Under the pieces are notes generated by a model. It saw nothing but the letters and a program-made list of their open reading frames with translations. It ran no database searches and was not told where the DNA came from. A program made the position numbers and the translations under genes. Below, in pieces: positions 15,953 to 24,720 of a stretch of 24,720 nt of DNA; position 1 is the first letter of the stretch; the number at the start of each line of letters is the position of its first letter. The stretch is from Planctomycetia bacterium (GTDB lineage: Bacteria; Planctomycetota; Phycisphaerae; Phycisphaerales; SM1A02), in NCBI GenBank assembly GCA_005799475.1, contig SYGQ01000013.1, forward strand, positions 1-24,720, written 5' to 3'.

Positions 15953-17083
15953 ATGACCGACCCCGTCGGACTCGCGTGCCCGAGCGATCCCGAAGACGCC
16001 GTCGGGTTGTCCGCGTGGGCCATCGCACGCGCGAGGTCGCTTGGCTTCAGTCGTGCGGGGGTCTGCGACGCGAGGCCGAGCGATCGCCGAACCGAACTCG
16101 AGGCGTGGATCGATGTGGGGAAGCACGGACCGATGGCCTGGATGGCCGCGCACATGGAAGTACGCCTCAATGTGGCGAAGATGTTCGATGGAGCGAAAAG
16201 CATCCTCGTCGTCGCGGATCGATACCACGACGGTCGTGGCGATGAACGCCCGGCTGAGGTCCACGATGCAAGTCGGCGTGTTCGCGTGCCCGCCGGCCGC
16301 GTAGCACGCTACGCACGGGGGCGCGACTACCACCGGCGCATGAAGCGAAGGCTCCGCACGCTGCAGCATGAACTTGAGGCGGCGCAGCCGACCGTGCGCG
16401 GCAAGGTGTGCTGCGACATCGAGCCATTCATGGAGCGCGAGCACGCCCAACGAGCCGGGCTTGGCTCATGCGGCAAACACACGCTGCTCATCGCGCCGGG
16501 GCTTGGCTCGTGGCTGCTGCTGGCGGCGTATGTCACCACCGCGAAACTGTTCCCGAGCGAAACCGCGCCGCCCGCGGATCCATGCGGCACCTGCACGAGA
16601 TGCATCGATGCGTGTCCGACGAAGGCGATCACTGCGTGGTCTGTCGACTCACGCCGATGTCTGAGTTCGGTCACGCTCGAGGAGCGCGGGAGTCCCTCCG
16701 CAGAGGTCGCGGCCAACGCCGGCGAGTGGCTCCTCGGTTGCGACATCTGTCAGGAAGTCTGCCCGCACAATCAGCCGACTCGGCGATCGCGTCGGGAAGG
16801 CGTCGGTGGGGACTTTGACGGGCGCAACGCAGCATTCGCGCTCCTCGAGGTGCTCGGTTGGGACGATGCCGCACGCCGACGCGCGTTCGGCCCGAGCGCA
16901 CTCAATCGAGTGCGCGCGGATCAAGTGCGTCGCAATGCGATCTGGTGTTGTCTGCGTCCAATCCTCGAGGGTCGCGGTGCTGATCTGCTGACTCGAATCG
17001 ACGAGATCGCCCGTGATGCCAACGAGTCTGCCATCACGCGCGAGGCCGCCAGCGAGGTCATCGCGCGAGTCCATCAGGCGTGA
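15953..17083 (+). CDS. queG: Epoxyqueuosine reductase
   Basis: 376 residues from the ATG 1 bp after the hpnE stop. QueG performs the last step of queuosine synthesis, reducing epoxyqueuosine in tRNA to queuosine with cobalamin and two [4Fe-4S] clusters. Visible landmarks: RYARGRDYHRRMKRRL with Asp125, the likely catalytic acid; AGLGSCGKHTLLI, the usual G-x-x-GK cobalamin region; CGTCTRCIDACPTKAI (Cys211, 214, 217, 221); DSRRCLSSVTLEERG; and LLGCDICQEVCPHN (Cys263, 266, 270). The C-terminal HEAT-like part is present. Its place at the end of a squalene operon is not functionally obvious. It converges on the lipoprotein gene with 5 bp between stops. Confidence 0.95.
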   Translation: MTDPVGLACPSDPEDAVGLSAWAIARARSLGFSRAGVCDARPSDRRTELEAWIDVGKHGPMAWMAAHMEVRLNVAKMFDGAKSILVVADRYHDGRGDERPAEVHDASRRVRVPAGRVARYARGRDYHRRMKRRLRTLQHELEAAQPTVRGKVCCDIEPFMEREHAQRAGLGSCGKHTLLIAPGLGSWLLLAAYVTTAKLFPSETAPPADPCGTCTRCIDACPTKAITAWSVDSRRCLSSVTLEERGSPSAEVAANAGEWLLGCDICQEVCPHNQPTRRSRREGVGGDFDGRNAAFALLEVLGWDDAARRRAFGPSALNRVRADQVRRNAIWCCLRPILEGRGADLLTRIDEIARDANESAITREAASEVIARVHQA

Positions 17084-17088
17084 GTGTG

Positions 17089-19038
17089 TCAGGGCTGCCC
17101 AGGCATGCCGGGCATGCTGGACTGCATCGCCTTCATCAACGCTGCCTGAATCCCGGCGGCGCTGGCGATCGCGCCAGAACGAACCTGGGCGGCCACCGCC
17201 TTGCAGGCCTCGGCCATCGGCGCCATCATGACGAACCCGGCTGTCATCTTGGCGCGATCCTCATCGGTCATGGCGGCCATCGTTGCGTCCACATCGACCT
17301 TCCAGCCCTCTTCAGTCTTCGCCGCCTTGAACACGAGCGTGTTGCCCATCCCGCTGACCGTGATGGACCCGACCTCATCGTTGGCATCGGATACGGACGC
17401 GGAGGCCATTTCTGTAGCGGCGATCTGATCGAACATCGGCCCCACGCTCGTCGAGCCGAACTTCTCACGGGCTGCGATCTGAATCTCAGCGATTCCGGTC
17501 GTCATTCCGACAATCGCATCGAGCAGGCTCTGCGCCTCCGGCGACGATGCCTGGTAGGCCTCGCGTGCGCGGATCAAGTGATCGGGGTTTCTCTCGTGCC
17601 CACTCACAAAACTCGCGAGCGCGTCGAGGGAGGCGAACGGCGGACCGCCCATGCCTGCGGCGGAGGCGGGCTCGGCGAACTCGGGGGAGGGCTCGTCATC
17701 AGTCGGCGCGGCCGGACCGGTCGCTTTCTTCGTGGGCGCCGCCCGCGCCTCAAACGACGGAGTTCCGATCGACGCGATCGCGCGCTCGATCGTGAGAACG
17801 AGCGCGGCCGATTCGGGTGAGCTCTCGCCCGAGCCGTTGAGGCCATCCTTCGCGAGTGTGTACGCATCGATCGCCTGTCGTGCGAACTCCTGAGATGTCG
17901 TGAGCGCGGTCTGCGCGTCCTTCTCGAGCGCTCCAGCGGTCGACGCCATCGCGGCGATCCCCGCGAGTTCATGGAGGAGCAGCGCATGTTGGAACGATGC
18001 CTCGCCCTGAGCCATGAGGGCTCTGGCCCGCGCGATGTTCACCTGATGCCGAAGCATCGGGCTTGCATTGGCTTGACCCGCAGCGCCGTCTGCCGCGTCG
18101 AGGTCGCCGGTGAGTCTCTCAATGCCATTCGACCACGCCTCATTCTTCGCTGGATCGGTGGACGCCACGGCGGCGCCGACCGACTCGCAGAGGTTGGCGA
18201 TGATTTCGCCGCCCTCGGTACCGGTGACTTCGTACTGCCCAGCAAGAGCCTGGATCGCCGCAAGGGCTTGCGTGATCTGTTCAGCGCGCCGCTTCGCCGC
18301 ATCGGTCTCGCTGGCCGACAGGCGAAGGAACGAACCCTGCGCGGAGAGGTCCACTTCCGCATGCGCAGCCCGCGACTGGTGCCCTCGAGCCTCGTCGCGC
18401 TGCCGTCCGGCCTCTTCGGCGATGATTGTGATCTCGCCTCGACGGGCGCCGAGTCCCCGCTGTCGCGTGGCCTCGGCTTCCACGAGGATCGCTTCGGCCT
18501 GACCGAGCGCCTCTTGGTTCTCCTGCTGAAGTTGCGCCACGCGTGCGGCAAGTTCGTCGTGACGAGACGCCCGCGCGCGAAGGTCGGCGTCCGCGGCGTC
18601 ACCCTGAGGCGCGATCGCGGCAGCTGCGTCGCGCACCGAATCCGTGTTGTGTGCTTCGATGTGGAGCTGCATCAACCCTGCGGCGCGTGCGAGTCCGAGC
18701 GCGAGGCCGCGATTGGCTCGGTTGGCGCTCTCGATCTGATTCAGGCGTCCAAGTTCAAGGAGAGCCGCTTGGGTCCGCGCCGACGCGACAAGGGCCGCCG
18801 CCGCCTGAAGCTGGCCCGCCGATCCGCCGGCGATTCCCTGCGCGCGGGCCGCCGCCGCGCGAATGTCTTCGGCCGCCGCGACGCGATCGAGGCTCGCTTG
18901 CCGTGCGGCCTGCCCGATGGCAGCCGCGGCTTCGTCAAGGCGCAGCTGCGCTTGCTCACGCTGAGCGAACTCGGGATCCTCGCACGAGGCGAGCAGGAGC
19001 GCCAGCGAGGCAGCGACAATCGTCGGGGCAGTCTTCAT
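17089..19038 (-). CDS. Large Ala-rich coiled-coil lipoprotein of unknown function
   Basis: 649 residues from the ATG at 19038, chosen because a lipoprotein signal follows: hydrophobic ASLALLLASC with the lipobox cysteine at 19. The next 430 or so residues are Ala-, Glu- and Gln-rich and look almost wholly helical, with long coiled-coil stretches (for example ELAARVAQLQQENQEALGQA). A Pro/Ala/Glu-rich linker (about 440-480) leads to a small C-terminal region (about 555-649) with TLVFKAAKTEEGWKVDVD, similar in shape to the NTF2/DUF4878-type fold, ending in SSMPGMPGQP. I do not recognise a named family. Membrane attachment at the periplasmic face is the only supported statement about location. 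A short intergenic region with its own -10 candidate precedes it. Confidence 0.8.
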   Translation of the reverse strand: MKTAPTIVAASLALLLASCEDPEFAQREQAQLRLDEAAAAIGQAARQASLDRVAAAEDIRAAAARAQGIAGGSAGQLQAAAALVASARTQAALLELGRLNQIESANRANRGLALGLARAAGLMQLHIEAHNTDSVRDAAAAIAPQGDAADADLRARASRHDELAARVAQLQQENQEALGQAEAILVEAEATRQRGLGARRGEITIIAEEAGRQRDEARGHQSRAAHAEVDLSAQGSFLRLSASETDAAKRRAEQITQALAAIQALAGQYEVTGTEGGEIIANLCESVGAAVASTDPAKNEAWSNGIERLTGDLDAADGAAGQANASPMLRHQVNIARARALMAQGEASFQHALLLHELAGIAAMASTAGALEKDAQTALTTSQEFARQAIDAYTLAKDGLNGSGESSPESAALVLTIERAIASIGTPSFEARAAPTKKATGPAAPTDDEPSPEFAEPASAAGMGGPPFASLDALASFVSGHERNPDHLIRAREAYQASSPEAQSLLDAIVGMTTGIAEIQIAAREKFGSTSVGPMFDQIAATEMASASVSDANDEVGSITVSGMGNTLVFKAAKTEEGWKVDVDATMAAMTDEDRAKMTAGFVMMAPMAEACKAVAAQVRSGAIASAAGIQAALMKAMQSSMPGMPGQP

Positions 19039-19058
19039 GGGGATTCTCAGGGGCGATG

Positions 19059-19064
19059 AGTCTA
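19059..19064 (-). promoter_or_regulatory. -10 candidate for the lipoprotein gene
   Basis: TAGACT on the minus strand ends 20 nt before the lipoprotein ATG at 19038, giving a leader of roughly 13 nt. It lies in the 70-bp gap after the upstream gene, which suggests the lipoprotein can be transcribed on its own. No -35 was identified. Confidence 0.4.
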
Positions 19065-19108
19065 GAGGAAGCTCGTGGGCCATCGCGCGCGGTTCCGCGC
19101 CCGGACGG

Positions 19109-20494
19109 TTATCGAGTCGGCTCGTCCGCGTCCGCGGCGCTTCCGGGCTGCGGAAGGCTCAGATCCGGCGGGGTGTAGTCGAACGGATACACAGGCCGCG
19201 GTTGGTAGAGCGAACGGATCCATCCAAGGCTCGCTCGGAGGCGGTCGGCGTTGGCCTTGGATCCCAACACGCTGCGCCATCCCTTCACAGTCGGATGCGG
19301 ATGCGTGGCTTCCTCGGGCGGCAGCGCACACTGGATGAGGAGCGATGCCTCAGGACGCTCCACGCTGATGAGGGGTTCGCCGTCGACCGTTCCCTTGAGC
19401 ACATTGAGCAGGTTGGCGTAGCGCACGCGCGGATCGGCGGTGTTCGTGTTGAAGAGGAACAGTCGCCCCGCGTCGGGGCCGCCGTGGCAACGGCTCGTGG
19501 CGCAGTTCGGAATCAGCCACCCGTCATGCACCAGCGTGCGAAAAGCCACGAGCGCACTCGGCTCCGTGACCACCTTGATGTTGGTGTAAAACTCCCGCGC
19601 CTTCAGGGCGAAGGCCAGTTGCACCACCTTCAGAGGGTCGCCCTGCATGAGCGCCGCGCGGCTCGGAGCATCGCTCGGGACGAGGGGGCTTGACGAGTAT
19701 GCCTCGAGGAGTTCCTTGATCTTCGTGGGGTCGACCGCGACACGAGGTGGCCGATCGAAGTCGATCTCATACACCTTGATGAGGTTGACTTCCTCGGGCG
19801 TGAGAACCCTTGTCGGCAACGGACGGCCGTTGCGATCGGGGATGGCTGGCGGGAGATCGTCGGACTCGGTGGATCTCTCGCGCGGCTTCGACATCGCCAA
19901 CTGTGCTTCGACTTGCCGAAGCAGGCTCACGGCCTCGGGAAGCTTCGAGTCAGCGACGAGCAACTGCAGTTCCGACCGCGCCTCCTCGTACTTTCGCTGC
20001 GACACCAGCCAGTCGCACAGCCCGAGCCGACGAACTGTGTCGTCCTTGTGCGTCGATGCCTTGAGCGCCCGGTACTGCTCTTCGAACGGGCGACTCAGCG
20101 CCACTCGATACACCTCCGCGCGGGCGATCGACCCTGGGACCTTGCCGATTCTGTACTCGACCGCGTCGAAGCCGTCCGCGATGAGTTCAGCCCGGAACGC
20201 GGATCCATCCCGTCGATAGATGATGCCAGCTGTCGGCGCCGAGATCTCGAGTAGCGGGACGATGTCGAGGATGGCGTCCTTGCGAAACTCCCGGCGCTCG
20301 CCATTGCGCTCGATCACAATGCGGTGGTCATCTTGCTCGACAACCGTGCCGCTGAGTTCGGTCGTGCGATCCACGAAGAGGTGGACGCGCTGCGGTGCCG
20401 CAGGGGCGTCCGCTTGGGCGCGCGCCGAGCGCGCATGAGACGCTGGCGCAAGGGCGACGAGGGCGATGAGGAGGAGAAGCAAGCAGCGCGGCAT
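19109..20494 (-). CDS. Secreted protein with a C-x4-CH haem-like motif, function unknown
   Basis: 461 residues from the ATG at 20494. The in-frame GTG at 20503 is less likely because the candidate -10 lies only 2 nt before it. A signal peptide is clear (MPRCLLLLLIALVALAPASHA). Residues 35-85 form a short beta-rich module (LSGTVVEQDDHRIVIERNG), possibly SH3-like. A helical, TPR-like stretch follows (about 135-205). The C-terminal half carries LIPNCATSRCHGGPDAGRL with Cys331, Cys336 and His337. This is C-x4-CH, not the standard CxxCH, in a context (RCHGG, later RPEASLLIQCALPP and THPHP) like planctomycete cytochrome domains. Non-canonical C-x4-CH haem attachment is known elsewhere, so a c-type cytochrome is possible but unproven. 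Confidence 0.72.
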   Translation of the reverse strand: MPRCLLLLLIALVALAPASHARSARAQADAPAAPQRVHLFVDRTTELSGTVVEQDDHRIVIERNGERREFRKDAILDIVPLLEISAPTAGIIYRRDGSAFRAELIADGFDAVEYRIGKVPGSIARAEVYRVALSRPFEEQYRALKASTHKDDTVRRLGLCDWLVSQRKYEEARSELQLLVADSKLPEAVSLLRQVEAQLAMSKPRERSTESDDLPPAIPDRNGRPLPTRVLTPEEVNLIKVYEIDFDRPPRVAVDPTKIKELLEAYSSSPLVPSDAPSRAALMQGDPLKVVQLAFALKAREFYTNIKVVTEPSALVAFRTLVHDGWLIPNCATSRCHGGPDAGRLFLFNTNTADPRVRYANLLNVLKGTVDGEPLISVERPEASLLIQCALPPEEATHPHPTVKGWRSVLGSKANADRLRASLGWIRSLYQPRPVYPFDYTPPDLSLPQPGSAADADEPTR

Positions 20495-20505
20495 CGAGAC
20501 CACGG

Positions 20506-20511
20506 AGGATA
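20506..20511 (-). promoter_or_regulatory. -10 candidate for the C-x4-CH protein gene
   Basis: TATCCT on the minus strand ends 11 nt before the ATG at 20494, predicting a leader of about 4-5 nt. It sits back to back with the TAGCAT of the divergent gene inside a 38-bp intergenic region. Confidence 0.48.
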
Positions 20512-20517
20512 CGCCGC

Positions 20518-20523
20518 TAGCAT
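20518..20523 (+). promoter_or_regulatory. -10 candidate for the TIM-barrel isomerase gene
   Basis: TAGCAT ends 9 nt before the ATG at 20533, predicting a nearly leaderless transcript; no Shine-Dalgarno sequence is present. TAGCATCGC is shared with the promoter candidate at 6109. Confidence 0.48.
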
Positions 20524-20532
20524 CGCGCCACG

Positions 20533-21525
20533 ATGAAACTCGGCGTGATGGCGGCGCTCTTCACCGGACGCACCCTCGAGGCGACCGCGACGGCGTGCGC
20601 GGAGCACGGGCTCACCGCGATCGAACTTCCCGTCGGGGCCTATCCGGGCAAACCGTTTTTCGAACCCGCAGCGGTCCTTGAGAGTCAGCGCGAGCAGGTG
20701 CGCATCCGATCGATCCTCAAAGATCACGGTCTCGAGCTCAGTGCGCTTTCATGCCACGGGAATCCGGTCCATCCGGACCGCGCCGTGGCGCGAGACCATC
20801 ACAAGGCCTACGAGGTGGCCGTCGCCCTGGCACCAAAGTTGGGAACACAGACCGTCATCACCTTTTCGGGGTGCCCAGGCGGTGCCAAGGGCGACAGAGC
20901 ACCGAACTGGATCACTTGCCCATGGCCTCCGGAGTTCACGAAGTCGCTGCAGTACCAGTGGGACGAGGTGCTCGTGCCGTACTGGGCCGAGCAAGCTCAA
21001 CTGTGCGCCACGCACGGCGTCCGCACGGCGTGGGAAGCGCACCCGGGCTTCTGCGTCTACAACCCGGACACAATCATCCGGCTCGCCGAGCGCGCGTCGA
21101 AGGCCGCCAAGTTGCGTGGCGCGCCGCGACTGGGTGCCAACCTTGATCCTTCGCACTTTTTCTGGCAGGGGATCGACCCGGTCCTTGCCACGCAGACCCT
21201 CGGTGAAGCCGGCCTTCTGTTCCATGTGCATGCGAAGGACACCGAACTGGACCGCCGCGAGGGACCGCTCAATGGCTATCTCGATGCGCGTCCATATGGT
21301 GAACTGAACACGAGGTCGTGGAGTTTCCGCACCTGTGGTGACGGGCACGGGTACGAGTTCTGGAAGCCCTTCATCTCGATGCTTCGCCGCTACGGTTACG
21401 ACCATGTGCTCTCGATCGAGCATGAGGACGCGCTCATGGGTGTCGACGAGGGCTTCCGCCGCGCCGTGAACTTCCTCAAGGGAGCGCTCATCGTCGAGCC
21501 CGCGGCGACGCCGTGGTGGACCTGA
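20533..21525 (+). CDS. Sugar phosphate isomerase/epimerase-like TIM-barrel protein
   Basis: 330 residues. The fold is that of the xylose isomerase-like/AP endonuclease 2 family. A metal site can be proposed from Glu168 (TAWEAHPGF), Asp205 and His208 (NLDPSHFFW), His231 and His233 (FHVHAKDTE) and Glu296 (SIEHED), the usual Glu-Asp-His-Glu set for a divalent ion. Such proteins isomerise or epimerise ketoses, inositols or related substrates; the substrate here is not evident. The longer loops (RAPNWITCPWPPEF, GDGHGYEFWKPF) recall the sugar phosphate isomerase/epimerase group that is expanded in planctomycetes. There is no signal peptide, so it is cytosolic. It converges on the MuiA-like gene with 10 bp between stops. 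Confidence 0.87.
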   Translation: MKLGVMAALFTGRTLEATATACAEHGLTAIELPVGAYPGKPFFEPAAVLESQREQVRIRSILKDHGLELSALSCHGNPVHPDRAVARDHHKAYEVAVALAPKLGTQTVITFSGCPGGAKGDRAPNWITCPWPPEFTKSLQYQWDEVLVPYWAEQAQLCATHGVRTAWEAHPGFCVYNPDTIIRLAERASKAAKLRGAPRLGANLDPSHFFWQGIDPVLATQTLGEAGLLFHVHAKDTELDRREGPLNGYLDARPYGELNTRSWSFRTCGDGHGYEFWKPFISMLRRYGYDHVLSIEHEDALMGVDEGFRRAVNFLKGALIVEPAATPWWT

Positions 21526-21535
21526 CGCGCGGGGT

Positions 21536-23235
21536 CTAGCGTTCCGGAAGCGGGGTGATCTCGATGTCCTTGGAACGGCTCACGATGACCGTCCAAGAGA
21601 CGGTGAGGCCGTCGCCCCCTGTGGGCGTCGCCGGCACCGAGAGATCCCACCGCAGGATCCCCCTCGGCCGCTCTGACGCGACGAAGACCGGATCGCTCGA
21701 GAGGGGCACGCTCGTTGAGGGGATGGCCACCTCGACCTTGCCAGATCGGCTGACGGGACGAAAGTCGAGAAGTTCGAGCGTGATCGATCGACCAGTGCCG
21801 TTGACAACATTCGTGCGGTACTCGGAGACGGAGTCGAGTCCGCCCCCGAAGAGTCCCGAGGCGCGGTCCTCTCGCGAGACCAGTGTGCGAGTCACCGTCA
21901 CCGCGGGATCGACGCCGAAGTAGACATCGAACTCCTGCTTGGGCGCTGCCCCAGAGAACGGCATCGCCCCAACGAAGTCCGCATTGACGAACACGGACGC
22001 GCGTCCTGGGAGCATCTGGAATGCGCTTGTGTTGACGAGTCGTCCGCGGAGGTACGCGCCGTCGGCGACCGCTGGCTGCGCCTGATGCACGAAGGCGGTC
22101 GCGGCCTCGAACGACGCGATCCGTGCGCGGCGGCGGACCTGTGCATCACTGGGAGCGTCGAAGGGGAGTGCAATCGTGTAGGTCACATTCGGCCCGCTTC
22201 CACCAACCTTCGCGGGTTCTTCGATGGCGCGCGAAACATCCGGGCTTGCGAGGACTGGCTCACGGTCCGTGTTGCCTTTCTGGAGCGCGTCTTCCATTTC
22301 GGCGAATCCCGACGCCATTCCGCTTGGATTCCGTTCAACCGGAGAACGGGGTGTCCGTTCGACGATGACATCGACGAACCATGGGTCGAGCTTCGGCGGA
22401 CGTGAGGCGTGGGTGGGTCGTGCGGTCGATAGGGAGAGCCGCACGCCTTCCCACGGTTCTCCCGAGGCCTGCACGACGACGGCGTCGATTTCGACGGCCA
22501 CCTTCCCGGTCTCGGGCGAGGCGCGCATCGCGTAGACGGGTTCCCATCGCGCACCCGACACCAGATACGAGAGCCGCAGCGAGATAGAAGCGGGCTCCGA
22601 CAGCGCGAGGAGGACTTCGGCCCCTTGCGCGCTCCCGGTCATGGCTCCAAGTGCGGCGCGTCGGCTCCTGAGCGCATCGAGTTCCGAGCGATGCGCGGCG
22701 AGCGCGGTAGATCCAGCGCGAGTCGACTCTTGAATGCGAACCCGTTGCGCTGCGATCCACTTGAGTTGGGCCTCGAGTGCCGGAAGATCCAACTTGGCGG
22801 TACCTGCCTCGGCGGAGGCATCATTGGCCGCGCGCACGCCGACGGAATCGATGATCCTGGCTTCCGCCGCGAACCCCGAGAGCACGGCCTCATCGGTGGC
22901 GACAAGGGCTTCGGCGTCACGGACGCGCCGGTCGAGTGCCTCGGCCTCCGTCGAAGCGCTCGCGTCCGGGGTCGCACGCGCCGAGTAATCAACGGAGAGG
23001 ATCGCACCGAGACTCGTCTTGGCCTCGAGGGTGTCGGGCTCGATCGATGCCGGGAGCCCGTCGAACTGCAACTTCCACAGGCCCGCGTCCAACTCTGCTG
23101 TGGCGACGCGCGTGATCGCCGCTCGCCCTTGGTAGAGCACGACCGACTCGATCTTCGAGTCGAGTCGTCGTTCGACGGGCCCATCACGCATGGCCGCGTG
23201 CGTGACCAGCGCGCTCGCGAGCGCGGCTGCAATCA

Positions 23236-23236
<1 letters not shown>
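21536..23236 (-). CDS. MuiA-like protein (DUF4140/DUF4139, mucoidy inhibitor A family)
   Basis: 566 residues. The N-terminus (MIAAALASALVTHA) is a modest signal sequence. Residues 28-85 match the DUF4140 pattern (IESVVLYQGRAAITRVATAEL, DGLPASIEPDTLEAK). A helical coiled-coil part spans about 95-200. DUF4139 follows, with SYLVSGARWEPVYAMRA (223-239) and ASGEPWEGVRLSLSTARP (257-273), then a beta-rich C-terminal region to the end. MuiA-type proteins are exported and affect mucoid colony form in some bacteria, but their biochemical role is not established. The ATG shares one base with the TGA of the upstream glutamate dehydrogenase gene (TGATG), and GGAG lies 8 nt before it, so it is translationally coupled to that gene. 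Confidence 0.87.

Positions 23237-24720
<1,484 letters not shown>

Noticed and set aside
14443..16203. 586-codon minus-strand open frame opposite hpnE and queG
   Set aside because: It overlaps two genes with strong catalytic motifs and shows no motif of its own, so it is a GC-bias shadow.
16896..16915. Perfect 8-bp inverted repeat with a 4-base loop
   Set aside because: It lies inside queG coding sequence, has no T-run after it and is not at a gene end, so a terminator role is unsupported.
20501..20503. GTG as alternative start of the C-x4-CH protein
   Set aside because: It is only 2 nt after the candidate -10, so it would precede the transcript start; the ATG at 20494 starts directly at the signal peptide.
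23145..23161. 7-bp inverted repeat GACTCGA-TCT-TCGAGTC
   Set aside because: It is internal to the MuiA-like gene near its start, without a T-run. Such short Ser/Arg/Asp-codon palindromes are common at this GC content.

Overview
The window is a compact, high-GC bacterial chromosome segment with 19 protein genes. By my reading only about 435 of 24720 bases lie between genes. Several features point to Planctomycetota, most likely the Phycisphaerae: a secreted protein ending in a dockerin-like GDLNGDG duplet, squalene synthesis by the HpnCDE route, Ala-rich lipoproteins, a c-type cytochrome domain with a MPPW motif, and a large 115-kDa-type NAD-glutamate dehydrogenase. This assignment is inferred from gene families; no rRNA is present to confirm it. 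I saw no tRNA, rRNA, CRISPR array, insertion sequence or prophage gene.

Layout, left to right. Bases 1-3069 (minus strand) hold a partial c-type cytochrome gene running off the left edge, a cupredoxin-dockerin gene that overlaps its start, and a P1B-type metal ATPase. Then come gpsA (plus), an rluD-type pseudouridine synthase with a membrane-anchored protein upstream of it (minus), a Cof-type HAD phosphatase and a very long, degenerate indolepyruvate oxidoreductase-like fusion (plus), rlmN and ispH (minus), and hpnC-hpnD-hpnE-queG (plus). The right part has an Ala-rich coiled-coil lipoprotein and a protein with a C-x4-CH motif (minus), a sugar-phosphate isomerase-like TIM barrel (plus), and an NAD-glutamate dehydrogenase coupled to a MuiA-like protein (minus), the dehydrogenase running off the right edge.

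How the genes relate. IspH makes the isoprenoid precursors IPP and DMAPP. It is divergent from hpnCDE, which converts farnesyl diphosphate to squalene, so one 62-bp intergenic region can serve both supply and use. GpsA provides glycerol-3-phosphate for lipids. RluD-like, RlmN and QueG are RNA-modification enzymes spread among these metabolic genes. The left-edge proteins (cupredoxin, c-type cytochrome, metal ATPase) may form a copper or electron-transfer group, but this rests on adjacency only.

The most distinctive non-coding signal is at the gene starts. Eight starts have a TANNNT -10-like hexamer ending only 6-11 nt before the start codon and no clear separate Shine-Dalgarno sequence, which suggests widespread leaderless or nearly leaderless transcription. 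All four divergent gene pairs have short shared promoter regions (26, 38, 62 and 72 bp). All four convergent pairs end within -3 to +10 bp of each other, leaving no room for an ordinary terminator between them.
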